Origin: Microbacterium sp. 1.5R
GTDB taxonomy: Bacteria > Actinomycetota > Actinomycetes > Actinomycetales > Microbacteriaceae
Direction: 5' to 3'
DNA: 64,000 nucleotides
Assembly (NCBI RefSeq): GCF_001889265.1
Contig: NZ_CP018151.1
Location: forward strand, 2,046,001 to 2,110,000
Shown here: piece after piece, positions 19,081 through 30,331 of the stretch
Layout of the letters: each line of letters opens with the position of its first letter
Position numbering within the stretch: the first letter of the stretch is position 1
Notes under the pieces: generated by a model
What the model was told of the DNA's origin: nothing
The model's database searches: none
What the model saw: only the letters and a program-made list of their open reading frames with translations
Position numbers and translations under genes: made by a program

Positions 19081-20474
19081 CAGCCGACCCCTTCGATGAC
19101 CGCCTGACGCGGGGTGTGCTGACGAGCACCCGGTCGCGCATGTCTCGGAGTCCAGATCCCGACCTCTGCAGGGTCGATCTCGCCGACGAGCCTGTTGTGC
19201 CAGTCGATCGCGCTCTGATCGGTGAGGCTCGCGATCTGATCGACGATCACGCGGGCGCGCTCGGCGTCGCTCGTCGCCGCGAGGAAGTCCGCCGAGAAGG
19301 CGGGCTCGAGCACGTCCGCGCCGGCAGACCACAGCGCGTCGGTCGACCAGAGCGCATCGGCCAGACGCTTCAGCACCCGCCGCTGCTCTTTGTACACGCC
19401 CTTACGGGCATCGATCGTGACGATCGCCTGCCCCATGATGCCCTTGAGCACGGCGATCTCAGCCTCGATCACCCGCGGCACCACGACGTGAGCGTTGTAG
19501 CGCACGAGAGCGGGGCCGGAGTATGCCTCACGCGTCGCCGAGACGGCTGCTCTCGCGAAGCGGCCGATGAAGTCGCTCGTCAGGTTCTTGAGCCGGACGA
19601 GGTCATGCCGTGATCGGTCGAAGGACTGCAGCCACATCGGCTGGGAGGCGAGTCGATACAGGGCATCGGCGAGGTCGTCGCGGGTGAAGTCGTACCCGAC
19701 CCACTGCTGGATGCGGTCGATGAGCGCCTCATGCTGACGCGGATCGGACAGCTGCGCGACATCGACGTAGCCGTTGACGATCGCATCCTCGAAGTCGTGC
19801 ACCGAATAGGCGATGTCATCGGACAGATCCATGATCTCCGCCTCGATGCAGCGTCGGCGTCCAGGGACTCCCTCGCGCAGCCACCGGAAGACCGCCTCGT
19901 CCTCGGGATACACGCCGAACTTGAGTCGACCTCCCGGGTCGGGCACGGGGCTGTCGGCGGTCCACGGGTACTTGCAGGTCGCGTCGAGGCTGGCTCGCGT
20001 CAGGTTGAGTCCGACAGAGCGCCCGTCGTCGTCGATCGCCTTGGCCTCGAGACGGCTCAGGATGCGCAGCGACTGCGCATTGCCTTCGAACCCGCCGATG
20101 GGCTCGGCCCACTCGTTGAGCGCACGCTCGCCGTTGTGCCCGAAGGGAGGGTGTCCGAGATCGTGACTGAGGCACGCGGTGTCGACCACATCGGCCGAGA
20201 CTCCGAGTGCGGTGGCGAGTTCGCGTCCGACCTGGGCGACCTCGAGCGAGTGGGTCAGACGATTGCGGGCGAAATCGGCTGTGCTGGCCGGGCTGAGCAC
20301 CTGGGTCTTCGCGGCCAGTCGACGCAGAGCCGCCGAGTGCAGCACGCGCGCACGGTCGCGGGCGAAGTCGTCTCGTTCGGATCGATGGGTCTCGGCGAAG
20401 AATCGCTCGGCATCGCGCGGGTCGTATCCGTCCGAGCGTCCGCGAGCCGGGTATGCCTGAGGATCAGCCACCAC
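19080..20474 (-). CDS. dgt: Deoxyguanosinetriphosphate triphosphohydrolase-like protein
   Basis: 464 residues, HD-domain dNTPase. It cleaves dNTPs to nucleoside and triphosphate. Metal-binding motifs: [14 protein letters not shown] (about 72-85), [16 protein letters not shown] (about 101-116, the HD pair) and the later [18 protein letters not shown] at 20474 overlaps the end of dusB by 11 bases. Placement between dusB and dnaG is standard in this order. Confidence 0.93.
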   Translation of the reverse strand: MVADPQAYPARGRSDGYDPRDAERFFAETHRSERDDFARDRARVLHSAALRRLAAKTQVLSPASTADFARNRLTHSLEVAQVGRELATALGVSADVVDTACLSHDLGHPPFGHNGERALNEWAEPIGGFEGNAQSLRILSRLEAKAIDDDGRSVGLNLTRASLDATCKYPWTADSPVPDPGGRLKFGVYPEDEAVFRWLREGVPGRRRCIEAEIMDLSDDIAYSVHDFEDAIVNGYVDVAQLSDPRQHEALIDRIQQWVGYDFTRDDLADALYRLASQPMWLQSFDRSRHDLVRLKNLTSDFIGRFARAAVSATREAYSGPALVRYNAHVVVPRVIEAEIAVLKGIMGQAIVTIDARKGVYKEQRRVLKRLADALWSTDALWSAGADVLEPAFSADFLAATSDAERARVIVDQIASLTDQSAIDWHNRLVGEIDPAEVGIWTPRHARPGARQHTPRQAVIEGVG

Positions 20475-21618
20475 TGTTCTCGATCTCCGCCCCTCGCATC
20501 ATCTCTGAGGCCGACGCCGCGAGTTCCCGCGACTCCAGCCACTTGTCCGGCAGCGCCGGGCGTTTCGGGCGACCGGACCGACCGCGCTGTCCTTCGGCAT
20601 CGGCGCCGGGGTACGGCGCCGAATGATCGAGCTGGCCGAGCAGCTCGTCGATCTCGGCGAGGCTGGATGCTGTCGCGAGCCCCGTCCGGATGTCGCCGCC
20701 GACCGGATAGCCCTTGAAGTACCACGCGACATGCTTGCGGACATCGCGGCATCCGCGGTCCTCATCCTCGAAGAACTCGACCAGCAGCTCGGCGTGGCGA
20801 CGGAAGGCATCGGCCACGAACCCGAGGGTCGCGTCGACCGGATGCGATTCCGCGCCAAAGGCCGCCGCGAGCTCGCCGAAGAGCCAGGGACGACCGAGGC
20901 ATCCACGTCCGACGACGACTCCGTCGCAGTCGGTCTGCTGCATCATGCGCACGGCGTCGTCGGCCGACCAGATGTCGCCGTTGCCGAGCACGGGGACGCT
21001 GGTGACGGCCTGCTTGAGCTCGCCGATCGCGTTCCAGTCCGCGAAGCCGGAGTAGAACTCGCTCGCCGTCCGCGCATGCAGCGCGATGGCCGAGACACCG
21101 GCGTCTTCGGCAGCGCGCCCGGCGTCGAGGAACGTGAGGTGGTCGGGATCGATGCCCTTGCGCATCTTGATGGTCAGGGGCACGTCGCCCGCCGCCTTGA
21201 CCGCCTGGGTGACGATCTGCGAGAAGAGAGAGCTCTTCCACGGCAGCGCCGCTCCCCCGCCCTTGCGCGTGACCTTGGGGACCGGGCATCCGAAGTTCAG
21301 GTCGATGTGGTCGGCGTGGTCTTCGGCGACGATGATGCGGACGGCCTCGGAGATCGTGTGCGGGTCGACGCCGTAGAGCTGGATCGACCGCGGAGTCTCG
21401 GACTCGTGGTGGCGGATGAGTCGCATCGTGGTCTCGTTGCGCTCGACCAGCGCGCGCGAGGTGATCATCTCGCTCACGTAGAGCCCCGCACCGTATTCGC
21501 GGCACAGCCTGCGGAACGCGGTGTTCGTGATACCCGCCATGGGTGCGAGGACGACCGGCACGTCGAGGGCGATCGGACCGATGTTGAGGGTGCGAGCTGA
21601 GGCGGTGGCGAGAGTCAT
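20464..21618 (-). CDS. dusB: tRNA-dihydrouridine synthase
   Basis: 384 residues from ATG 21618, chosen because GGAGGGG lies five to six bases upstream; longer in-frame extensions lack a site. It is an FMN-dependent TIM-barrel enzyme reducing uridines in tRNA. APMAGITNTAFRRLCREYG near residue 25 is the FMN-binding start, DLNFGCPVPKV (about 105) holds the active-site cysteine, and GNGDIWSADDA and GVVVGRGCLGRPW close the barrel. Heads the dusB-dgt-dnaG operon. Confidence 0.95.
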   Translation of the reverse strand: MTLATASARTLNIGPIALDVPVVLAPMAGITNTAFRRLCREYGAGLYVSEMITSRALVERNETTMRLIRHHESETPRSIQLYGVDPHTISEAVRIIVAEDHADHIDLNFGCPVPKVTRKGGGAALPWKSSLFSQIVTQAVKAAGDVPLTIKMRKGIDPDHLTFLDAGRAAEDAGVSAIALHARTASEFYSGFADWNAIGELKQAVTSVPVLGNGDIWSADDAVRMMQQTDCDGVVVGRGCLGRPWLFGELAAAFGAESHPVDATLGFVADAFRRHAELLVEFFEDEDRGCRDVRKHVAWYFKGYPVGGDIRTGLATASSLAEIDELLGQLDHSAPYPGADAEGQRGRSGRPKRPALPDKWLESRELAASASEMMRGAEIENSGG

Positions 21619-21677
21619 GTCCCCTCCATTCTCCCAGACACGGAGCCGGTCTCGGCGCATCGACCTAAGCTGTGAAT

Positions 21678-22172
21678 ATGACCGATCCCGCAGTCCGTTC
21701 CATCCCCTTCACAGACGCCGACGGCAACGAGAAGACACTCGATGATCTGGGTGCCGATGTCGTCCTCGTGGTGAACGTCGCCTCGAAGTGCGGCCTCACT
21801 CCGCAGTACGAGCAGCTCGAGGAGCTGCAGCGCCTGTACGGCGACCGCGGGTTCAGCGTCGTCGGGTTCCCCTGCAACCAGTTCTTCGGGCAGGAGCCGG
21901 GATCGGTCGATCAGATCCTGGAGTTCTGCTCGACCACGTACGGTGTGACCTTCCCGATCAACGACAAGGTGAAGGTCAACGGCAAGAACGCCACCGATCT
22001 CTACAAGACGCTCAAGGAGACCCCGGATGCCGGCGGCAAGGCGGGTCGCGTCGAGTGGAACTTCGAGAAGTTCCTGGTGCTTCCCGACGGAGAGGTCGTC
22101 CGCTTCCGCCCGAAGCAGAAGCCGAACGACCCCGAGATCGTCGGCGCGATCGAAGCCGCGCTGACCCGCTAG
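21678..22172 (+). CDS. Glutathione peroxidase-family thiol peroxidase (Cys type)
   Basis: 164 residues. It keeps the family's catalytic blocks: NVASKCGLTPQYEQL with the peroxidatic cysteine near residue 36, GFPCNQFFGQEP with the glutamine, and WNFEKFLV with the Trp/Asn pair. Cysteine replaces selenocysteine and there is a second cysteine in the FPC block, so it probably works with thioredoxin. ATG 21678 is exactly seven bases after the hexamer TAAGCT (21666-21671), predicting a leaderless mRNA; a GTG at 21672 touches the hexamer and is unlikely. Confidence 0.9.
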   Translation: MTDPAVRSIPFTDADGNEKTLDDLGADVVLVVNVASKCGLTPQYEQLEELQRLYGDRGFSVVGFPCNQFFGQEPGSVDQILEFCSTTYGVTFPINDKVKVNGKNATDLYKTLKETPDAGGKAGRVEWNFEKFLVLPDGEVVRFRPKQKPNDPEIVGAIEAALTR

Positions 22173-22867
22173 ACCGCGGCCGTCTCGGCTTCGGCTTCCG
22201 GCTCGGTCTCACCGCGCTTGGCCCAGAGGTCACGCAGGACGTTCTCGAACGCTGCGGGCGGCTGCGCTCCGCTGATGCCGTACTGACCGTCGATCACGAA
22301 GAACGGCACGCCCTGGATCCCATAGGCCTGGGCCTGCGCCTGGTCCTGGCGGACGTCGGCGAGGTGACGAGCGGACACCAGCGCTTCTCTCGTGTCGTCC
22401 GGGTTCAGTCCGACCTCGACCGCGAGTTCGACCAGGTCGTCGATACGGCCGACGTGCTTGCCCTCGGTGAAGTACGCGGACATCAGCCGCTCCTCCATCG
22501 CGTGCTGCACACCCTGTGCCTTCGCGAAGTGAAGGAGCTCGTGCGCCTTCACGGTGTTGGTGTGCTGGAGGAGGTCGAAGCGGTACGCGAGCCCGGCGTT
22601 CTCGGCGACTCCGGTGACGTGCGACAGCATCTGCTCGACCTGGTCGCGCGGCATCCCCTTGTGACCGGCGAGGAAGTCGATCTCATCCCCGTCGAAGTCG
22701 ACCGGGGTGTCGGGCGAGAGCTCGAACGAATGGAAGGTGATGTTCACCTGCGGCGCGTCGTCGTCGCCGGAGACGGCTTCGAGACCCTTCTCGAGGTTGC
22801 GCTTGCCGATGTAGCACCACGGGCAGGCGATGTCGGACCAGATGTCGATCGAGATGGCTTCACTCAC
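22169..22867 (-). CDS. DsbA-family (FrnE-like) oxidoreductase
   Basis: 232 residues from GTG 22867; a TTG at 22879 would add four residues. Thioredoxin fold with an inserted helical domain. The active site is SDIACPWCYIGKRNL (CPWC near residue 15) and the conserved cis-proline segment is GIQGVPFFVIDG (about 180-191). There is no signal peptide, so it is a cytoplasmic disulfide or 2-hydroxychromene isomerase-like protein. The C-terminus ends in a Glu/Ala-rich tail. Its stop overlaps the converging peroxidase gene by four bases. Confidence 0.88.
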   Translation of the reverse strand: MSEAISIDIWSDIACPWCYIGKRNLEKGLEAVSGDDDAPQVNITFHSFELSPDTPVDFDGDEIDFLAGHKGMPRDQVEQMLSHVTGVAENAGLAYRFDLLQHTNTVKAHELLHFAKAQGVQHAMEERLMSAYFTEGKHVGRIDDLVELAVEVGLNPDDTREALVSARHLADVRQDQAQAQAYGIQGVPFFVIDGQYGISGAQPPAAFENVLRDLWAKRGETEPEAEAETAAV

Positions 22868-22908
22868 ATTGACATCCAACCGTATGCACCTATGGGCTAT
22901 TCCGTCGT

Positions 22909-22914
22909 TAGGAT
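22909..22914 (+). promoter_or_regulatory. Leaderless-type -10 for the P-loop gene
   Basis: TAGGAT, followed by six bases and the ATG at 22921. The spacing predicts transcription starting at the A of ATG. No Shine-Dalgarno sequence precedes the gene. Confidence 0.5.
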
Positions 22915-22920
22915 TCTCAG

Positions 22921-23532
22921 ATGCTCTCCGCCGACGATCCGCTGCCGCTTCGGCCGGAGAGAGTGCTGATCGCCGGTGTCACAGGATCGGGCAAGACGAC
23001 GCTCGCACGACGCATCGCCGACCTCTGGGATCTGCGTCACGTCGAGATCGACGGACTCTTCCACGGTGAGAACTGGACTCCACGGCCGTCCTTCCTCGAC
23101 GACGTCCGCGCCTTCGCTGCGGAGGACCGCTGGGTCACCGAGTGGCAGTACACGAGCAAGGGAACCGATGAGATCCTCGCTCCTCGTGCGAAGGTCGTGA
23201 TCTGGCTGGACTACCCGTATCGCGTGGTCCGGGCACGTCTGCTGCGGCGCACGCTCGGGCGCAGCATCCTGCGCACCCGCATGTGGAACGGCAACGTCGA
23301 GAAGCCGATCTGGCGGATGTTCTCGGGAGATCCCGAGGAGAACATCATCGCCTGGCAGACGCTAACGCTGCACAAGTGGACCGAGCGGATGCCCGGCGTC
23401 GTGAGCGAGCAGCCCCATCTTCTCATCGTCCGGCTGCGCCACCCGCGAGAGACGGAACGATGGCTGCGGGCTCAGGCGGAAGCGTCAGGGGTGTCGATCG
23501 CCCCGCCGAAACGACGATCGCGGGACAGGTAG
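22921..23532 (+). CDS. P-loop adenylate kinase-like / topology-modulation family protein
   Basis: 203 residues. Walker A is [13 protein letters not shown] (about 20-32). The domain then carries [21 protein letters not shown] and a Walker B-like [13 protein letters not shown], matching the small P-loop proteins annotated as adenylate kinase-like or DNA topology modulation (FlaR) proteins. The true substrate is unknown. The last 61 bases overlap the converging uppS gene, so the basic C-terminal tail is encoded opposite the uppS C-terminus. Confidence 0.75.
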   Translation: MLSADDPLPLRPERVLIAGVTGSGKTTLARRIADLWDLRHVEIDGLFHGENWTPRPSFLDDVRAFAAEDRWVTEWQYTSKGTDEILAPRAKVVIWLDYPYRVVRARLLRRTLGRSILRTRMWNGNVEKPIWRMFSGDPEENIIAWQTLTLHKWTERMPGVVSEQPHLLIVRLRHPRETERWLRAQAEASGVSIAPPKRRSRDR

Positions 23533-24275
23533 ACCCCGATCGCGCGCCAGAGCTCCTCGCGAGAGAAATCGGGCCAGAGCGTGTCGAGGAACACCATCTC
23601 GGCATACGCCGCCTGCCAGAGCAGGAAGTTCGAGGTGCGCTGCTCGCCGGAGCTGCGCAGGAACAGGTCGACGTCGGGCATGTCCGGCACGTAGAGGTTG
23701 CGACGGATCATCTTCTCGGTGATCGCGTTCGGTTTCACCCGTCCCGCCGCGACATCGGCGGCGATCGCGCGCATCGCGTCGACCAACTCGATACGCCCGC
23801 CGTAGTTCACGCACATGGTGAGGGTGAGCACGTCATTGTTCTTCGTGAGCTGCTCCGCGTACTGCAGCTCTTTGATCACGCTGCCCCACAGCCGGGGCTT
23901 GCGTCCAGCCCATCGCACGCGCACGCCCCACTCGTTGAGCTGATCACGTCGACGGTGCAGCACGTCGCGGTTGTACCCCATGAGAAAGCGCACCTCCTCG
24001 GGAGACCGGGCCCAGTTCTCAGTCGAGAACGCGTAGACGGAGAGATGCTTGACCCCTGCCTGGATCGCACCGGCGACGACGTCGAGGAGCACCTCCTCCC
24101 CCGCCTTGTGCCCCTCGACGCGGTTCAGTCCGCGGCGGTTCGCCCAGCGGCCGTTGCCGTCCATGACGATGGCGACGTGCTCGGGCACCGCTCGGAACGC
24201 CGGCGGGTGGACGCCCGTCCAGTCGAGCGGACGATAGGCGACGGCATCCTTGTGGGTGTAGGGCTTGGGGCTCAC
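23472..24275 (-). CDS. uppS: Isoprenyl (polyprenyl) diphosphate synthase, UppS family
   Basis: 267 residues from GTG 24275, which overlaps the recO stop (GTGA) and has AAGGAG five bases upstream. It makes the cis-polyprenyl diphosphate carrier for cell-wall precursors. The catalytic aspartate is in [16 protein letters not shown] (about 36-51). The downstream motifs FSTENWARS and [15 protein letters not shown] are intact. Transcribed from the recO promoter. Confidence 0.95.
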   Translation of the reverse strand: MSPKPYTHKDAVAYRPLDWTGVHPPAFRAVPEHVAIVMDGNGRWANRRGLNRVEGHKAGEEVLLDVVAGAIQAGVKHLSVYAFSTENWARSPEEVRFLMGYNRDVLHRRRDQLNEWGVRVRWAGRKPRLWGSVIKELQYAEQLTKNNDVLTLTMCVNYGGRIELVDAMRAIAADVAAGRVKPNAITEKMIRRNLYVPDMPDVDLFLRSSGEQRTSNFLLWQAAYAEMVFLDTLWPDFSREELWRAIGVYLSRDRRFGGAIDTPDASA

Positions 24276-25018
24276 CGTGCTCCTTCTCGAGGGATGTCGG
24301 CCACGAGGTGGGCCAGCGAGCGGATGCCGCGCTCCAGGTGCCACTGCGCATAGGCAGCGACGAGGCCTGATGCCGCGGCGTTGTCCGCGTGAGGCGCGGC
24401 ATCGATCGCCTCCCACTCTCCGGTCATGAGGGATCGCAGCAGCGACAGGGTCTTCTCTGCCACCTTCGGACTTCCGGCCGGCGCGCAGTTCACGCATACG
24501 GCGCCTCCGAGCTGACCGACGAAGTGCGCGTGCGGGCCGGGGGCGGCGCATCGTGCGCAGTCGCCGAGAGACGGCGCCCATCCCGACAGCGCCATCACGC
24601 GCAGAAGGTAGGAGTCGAGGATGCTCCTGGGGGAATGCTCGCCCCGCGAGAGCGCACGCAGCCCGCCCACCAGCAGCAGGTACTGCTCGGGCGTCGCCTC
24701 GGAGTCGCTCAGCCGATCGGCGGTCTCGACCATCGCGTTCGCCGATGTGAACCGGTCGTAGTGGGCCGCGATGTCGGAACCGTAGGAGCCGAGCGACTCC
24801 GCCTGCTGCACGATGTCGAGCGAGCGTCCCTGATACAGCTGCACGTCGGCCACCATGAACGGTTCGAGGCGCGACCCGAACTTCGACGACGTGCGCCGGA
24901 CGCCCTTGGCCACCGCACGGATCTTGCCGTGCTGACGCGACAGCATGGTGACGATGCGATCCGCCTCACCCAGCTTGTGGGTGCGCAGGATCACCGCTTC
25001 GTCTCGGTAGGTGGGCAC
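24272..25018 (-). CDS. recO: DNA repair protein RecO
   Basis: 248 residues from GTG 25018. It helps load RecA through the RecFOR pathway. N-terminal OB-fold ([20 protein letters not shown] onward) followed by a helical domain with a zinc site, CARCAAPG...CVNC (about 152-178). GTG 25018 lies exactly seven bases after a minus-strand GATAAT (25025-25030), so the message should be leaderless. uppS follows with an overlapping start. Confidence 0.95.
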   Translation of the reverse strand: MPTYRDEAVILRTHKLGEADRIVTMLSRQHGKIRAVAKGVRRTSSKFGSRLEPFMVADVQLYQGRSLDIVQQAESLGSYGSDIAAHYDRFTSANAMVETADRLSDSEATPEQYLLLVGGLRALSRGEHSPRSILDSYLLRVMALSGWAPSLGDCARCAAPGPHAHFVGQLGGAVCVNCAPAGSPKVAEKTLSLLRSLMTGEWEAIDAAPHADNAAASGLVAAYAQWHLERGIRSLAHLVADIPREGAR

Positions 25019-25024
25019 CGTTCG

Positions 25025-25046
25025 ATTATCCTCCGTGCGGGAGAAT
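25025..25046. promoter_or_regulatory. Back-to-back leaderless promoters for recO and the TRIC-type channel
   Basis: Minus strand GATAAT (25025-25030) lies six bases before the recO GTG (25018). Plus strand GAGAAT (25041-25046) lies six bases before the channel GTG (25053). Both genes lack Shine-Dalgarno sites. The start codons are only 35 bases apart, so the two promoters overlap. Confidence 0.5.
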
Positions 25047-25052
25047 AGAGGC

Positions 25053-25748
25053 GTGACCGAACCGCTCTTCACCATTCCGCTCTGGGCGGACCTCCTCGGC
25101 GTCGGCCTCGGCGGCGTTCAGGGCGCGATGTTCGCGTCGGGGTTCCAGGGGCAGCGACGACTCGACTGGCTCGGCGTCGCGATCATCGGCATCATGATCG
25201 GCATGGGCGGCGGTCTCATCCGCGACATCCTGCTCGGTCAGACTCCGGCCACGCTGCAGAGCAACTGGTACTTGCTCACGGCCACCGGCGCCTCGCTGCT
25301 CGGGATGCTGCTCGCGGGACTATTCAACCGTCTCAACACCGTCATCGTGGTGCTCGACGCCGTGGTGATCGGCATGTTCGGCGCGTTCGGCACGAGCAAG
25401 GCGATCGCCTTCGGCATCCCTCCCGTTCCCGCGGTGTTCATCGGCGTCTGCGCAGCGGTCGGCGGCGGCGTGCTGCGCGACATGCTGATGGGCCTGCCGA
25501 CCTCGATCATGCATGTCGGCTCGCTCTACGCCGTCGCCGCCGGTGCCGGCTGCGTCTTCATCGCCACCGCGAACGGACTCGGGATGTCGATCACGCTCGC
25601 CGCCGTGCTCGGCATCGTCGTCACCGCGGTGATCCGAGTGCTCGCCGTGAGCTTCGACGTCTCGCTTCCGGAGCAACGTCGCCTGTATCGCCGCAAGGTC
25701 GCCGCGGAGACCGGAGTGATCCAGGTCGTCAAGCCGAGCCCTGAGTGA
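25053..25748 (+). CDS. TRIC-type (UPF0126) seven-helix membrane channel
   Basis: 231 residues with seven membrane helices in two related halves. Each half contains the family motif: [13 protein letters not shown] (first) and [13 protein letters not shown] (second). Characterised relatives form trimeric intracellular cation channels; the bacterial role is less clear, with K+ or amino-acid permeation suggested. GTG 25053 is the predicted leaderless start. An ATG or GTG further upstream would overlap recO. Confidence 0.88.
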   Translation: MTEPLFTIPLWADLLGVGLGGVQGAMFASGFQGQRRLDWLGVAIIGIMIGMGGGLIRDILLGQTPATLQSNWYLLTATGASLLGMLLAGLFNRLNTVIVVLDAVVIGMFGAFGTSKAIAFGIPPVPAVFIGVCAAVGGGVLRDMLMGLPTSIMHVGSLYAVAAGAGCVFIATANGLGMSITLAAVLGIVVTAVIRVLAVSFDVSLPEQRRLYRRKVAAETGVIQVVKPSPE

Positions 25749-25773
25749 CCGATCCTCGGCACGGGGCAGACGT

Positions 25774-25806
25774 AACGCCCCCGCGGTCGATGACCGCGGG
25801 GGCGTT
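25774..25806. terminator. Bidirectional terminator between the TRIC-type gene and leuA
   Basis: AACGCCCCCGCGGTC and GACCGCGGGGGCGTT form a perfect 15-bp stem with a three-base loop. It sits in the convergent gap and can serve both genes. Confidence 0.9.
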
Positions 25807-25817
25807 CTCGTCGACCC

Positions 25818-27692
<1,875 letters not shown>

Positions 27693-27698
27693 GCGGCC

Positions 27699-27704
27699 AT
27701 GGTA
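27699..27704 (-). promoter_or_regulatory. -10 element of the leuA leader promoter
   Basis: TACCAT on the minus strand, six bases before the leader-peptide ATG. The spacing matches the other predicted leaderless starts in this window. Confidence 0.5.
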
Positions 27705-27768
27705 GCAGGGATGCCGATCCGCTCCGAGCCGCCGTGAGACGATCACGCGTCACGAGACACTGTCAGGC

Positions 27769-28407
27769 ATGAGCACACCGCACAGCCGCATGCTTCTCGC
27801 CGCCGTCGCCGTCATCGGGATGTGCGTCCTCGCCGCCTGCTCGTCCGGTTCCGGCGGTGCATCCGCGCCGACGAGTTCGGCCTCACCGACCTGGGACGCC
27901 GCGAGCGTCCCACCGCCGGAAGGACGGGTGATCGGCACGGGCACGGTGCTCGATGTGGGCGGTGAGCCTCGGCTCTGCCTCGGAATCGTCGCCGAGTCGT
28001 ATCCCCCGCAGTGCTCGGGCCTTCCCCTCGACGGCTGGACCTGGGACGGGGTAGACGGGAGCGAATCCAGCGGCGACACCACGTGGGGAACCTACGCGGT
28101 GTACGGAACCTTCGACGGCGAGCGATACGCGGTCACCGATCCTCCGATCATGCTCGCCCTGTACGACCCTGTCCGACCCGAGGATCCCACGGGCGGTGTC
28201 CCAGGCGCGAGCTCCGAGGCTGAGCTGGCGCAGGTGTCCGACGAGCTGTCGAATGCCGTGGGACGCGATGCGCTCACCCTGTGGACCGAACGCGGCTATG
28301 TCTGGATGCAGGTCGTGTGGGACGACGGGTCGGTGCAGAACGCGATGGATGCGGCCTACGGCGATGGGGTCGTGGTCGTGACCTCGGCGCTGCGCGAGAT
28401 CGATTAG
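27769..28407 (+). CDS. Lipoprotein of unknown function
   Basis: 212 residues. A hydrophobic signal ends in the lipobox LAAC with Cys24 as the lipidation site, followed by a Ser/Gly-rich linker. The rest is a soluble domain with a cysteine pair (RLCLG and PPQCSGL), which in exported proteins may form a disulfide. I recognise no named family. ATG 27769 lies seven bases after GACACT, a weak -10 match, so a near-leaderless transcript is possible. It converges with the reductase gene and overlaps it by four bases. Confidence 0.7.
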   Translation: MSTPHSRMLLAAVAVIGMCVLAACSSGSGGASAPTSSASPTWDAASVPPPEGRVIGTGTVLDVGGEPRLCLGIVAESYPPQCSGLPLDGWTWDGVDGSESSGDTTWGTYAVYGTFDGERYAVTDPPIMLALYDPVRPEDPTGGVPGASSEAELAQVSDELSNAVGRDALTLWTERGYVWMQVVWDDGSVQNAMDAAYGDGVVVVTSALREID

Positions 28408-29354
28408 GACGACGGGATCAGAGCGAGCTTTCCGCCGGGGTGCCCTTCGGCGAGCAGAGCGAGTGCCGCCGGAGCGTCCTCCAGGGCGAACGTCCGCGCC
28501 ACGGGAACGATCAGATCTCCGTTCTGAGCGAGAGCGATCAGTTCCCCGCGCACCTCGTCCCGGAATCGGGCGCTGACGGGCATCGAACCGGCGATCACCC
28601 GGATGCCGTCGGAGGCGGCCCTGCCCATCGCTGCGATCGTGACGATGCGCTGGCGGTCTGCGACCAGCTCGAGGGACACGTCCACGGCCTCGTCCGTGCC
28701 CACCGCGTCGAGGGCTGCCGAGACGCCCGCCTCGCCCGCGGCCCCCCGGACCCGCTCCGCCAGGCCGGCCCCGTATCGCACGGGGACTCCCCCGAGACGA
28801 CGGACGACGTCGAACCGCTCGGCGCTCGCGGTGCCGATCACTCGAATCCCCCGCAGTGCGGCCTGCTGCAGCACGCTCACTCCCACCGCTCCGGACGCGC
28901 CGTGCAGGAGGATCGTCTCCCCCGGTGCCGCGCCGGTCACCCAGAGCATCTCAGCGGCCGTGGTGCCGGCGAGCAGCAGATTCGCGGCCTCCGCGTGCGT
29001 GAGTGTGGTCGGCTTCGCGAAGGCCTTCTCGGCGGGCACGGTCAGCTCGGTCGCGTATCCCCCGCGCACGCGGAAGGCGACGACCTCGTCACCTTCTTTC
29101 GCATCCCCCGAGCCGATCCGCGTGCCGGGTCCGATCGCGCTGATCGTGCCCGAGACCTCGTAGCCGATCGGCACAGGCAGCTGCACGCCCTGGTGAGCAG
29201 ACGCGACGTGCTTGGCGTCCGCGGGATTCACCCCGGCGGCCTCCACGCGGATCGTCACCTCACCGCGGCCGGGAGACGGCACCTCGTAGTCGACGAACTC
29301 CCATGTCTCAGGCGCGCCCCACGACGATGCGATCCAGTGCTGTGCGAGTGTCAT
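28404..29354 (-). CDS. NADP-dependent quinone-type medium-chain reductase
   Basis: 316 residues, zinc-free MDR superfamily. GroES-like N-terminal domain with EAAGVNPADAKHVAS (about 38-52) and GYEVSG. Rossmann domain with the nucleotide motif LLHGASGAVGVSVLQQA (about 147-163). The family reduces quinones or activated alkenes with NADPH; the substrate here is unknown. ATG 29354 is exactly seven bases after a minus-strand TAGGGT (29361-29366), so the mRNA is predicted leaderless and monocistronic. Confidence 0.85.
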   Translation of the reverse strand: MTLAQHWIASSWGAPETWEFVDYEVPSPGRGEVTIRVEAAGVNPADAKHVASAHQGVQLPVPIGYEVSGTISAIGPGTRIGSGDAKEGDEVVAFRVRGGYATELTVPAEKAFAKPTTLTHAEAANLLLAGTTAAEMLWVTGAAPGETILLHGASGAVGVSVLQQAALRGIRVIGTASAERFDVVRRLGGVPVRYGAGLAERVRGAAGEAGVSAALDAVGTDEAVDVSLELVADRQRIVTIAAMGRAASDGIRVIAGSMPVSARFRDEVRGELIALAQNGDLIVPVARTFALEDAPAALALLAEGHPGGKLALIPSS

Positions 29355-29434
29355 ATCGCGACCCTACCCCTGCGGGAGAGTCCTGCGGCCGTGCCGCTGG
29401 AGCACCGGATCCTCGCCGCCTCTCGTGTCGAGGG

Positions 29435-30331
29435 TCAGAAGCCGAGGCGGCCGAGCTGCTTCGGGTCGCGCTGCCATTCCTTCGCGACCTTCACATGGAG
29501 GCCCAGGAACACCCTCGTGCCGAGAAGCTCTTCGATCCCGACACGGGCCCGGCGTCCGACATCGGCCAGACGCTTGCCCTTGTGGCCGATGATGATCGCC
29601 TTCTGGCTGTCACGCTCCACCACGATGGATGCGTGCACATCGGTCAGGTCGGTTCCCTCACGCGGGGCGATGTCGTCGATCACGACCGCGATCGAGTGGG
29701 GAAGCTCGTCGCGGACCCCGTCGAGCGCGGCCTCGCGGATCATCTCGGCGATCCGGTCCTCCTCCGACTCGTCGGTCGTGACACCCTCGCCGTACAGAGC
29801 CGGCCCCTCGGGCATCAGTGCGAGCACCTCGTCGGCGAGCACCTCCAGCTGGTCGTTCGTGAGCGCGGAGATCGGGATCACCGCGTCCCAGTCCTCGCGC
29901 AGCGCGTCGACCTCCATCAGTCGCTCGGTGATCTGGTCGCGACTGGCCGCGTCCGTCTTCGTGACGATGGCGATCTTCTTGGCACGACGGTACCCGTCGA
30001 GAGACGCCGCGATGCGGCGGTCGCCGGGGCCGACCTTCTCGGTCGCCGGCACGCAGAAGCCGATCACATCGACGTCGCCGAGCACCTGTTCGACGAGGTC
30101 GTTCAGGCGCTCGCCGAGGAGCGTACGGGGCTTGTGGATGCCGGGGGTGTCGACGATGACGAGCTGCCCCTGCGGACGGTTCACGATCCCGCGGATCGCC
30201 CGCCGCGTCGTCTGCGGCTTCTCACTGGTGATCGCGATCTTCTCGCCCACCAGCGCATTCGTGAGAGTGGACTTCCCGACGTTCGGTCGTCCTACGAAGG
30301 TCACGAACCCGCTCCGCGTCTGCTCAGTCAT
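29435..30331 (-). CDS. era: GTPase Era
   Basis: 298 residues from ATG 30331, inside the end of the preceding gene (overlap of eight bases). It binds 16S rRNA and helps 30S maturation. GTPase motifs: GRPNVGKSTLTNAL (about 12-25), VDTPGIHKP, and TKTD. The C-terminal KH domain has the motif AIIIGHKGKRLADVG (about 244-258). Last gene of the hrcA operon. Confidence 0.97.
   Translation of the reverse strand: MTEQTRSGFVTFVGRPNVGKSTLTNALVGEKIAITSEKPQTTRRAIRGIVNRPQGQLVIVDTPGIHKPRTLLGERLNDLVEQVLGDVDVIGFCVPATEKVGPGDRRIAASLDGYRRAKKIAIVTKTDAASRDQITERLMEVDALREDWDAVIPISALTNDQLEVLADEVLALMPEGPALYGEGVTTDESEEDRIAEMIREAALDGVRDELPHSIAVVIDDIAPREGTDLTDVHASIVVERDSQKAIIIGHKGKRLADVGRRARVGIEELLGTRVFLGLHVKVAKEWQRDPKQLGRLGF

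Noticed and set aside
21672..21677. GTG at 21672 as peroxidase start
   Set aside because: It directly abuts the -10-like TAAGCT; ATG 21678 has the correct promoter spacing and the family N-terminus.
23472..24581. Longer uppS frame beginning at 24581
   Set aside because: It would overlap recO by about 300 bases. GTG 24275 has a ribosome-binding site and the usual protein start.
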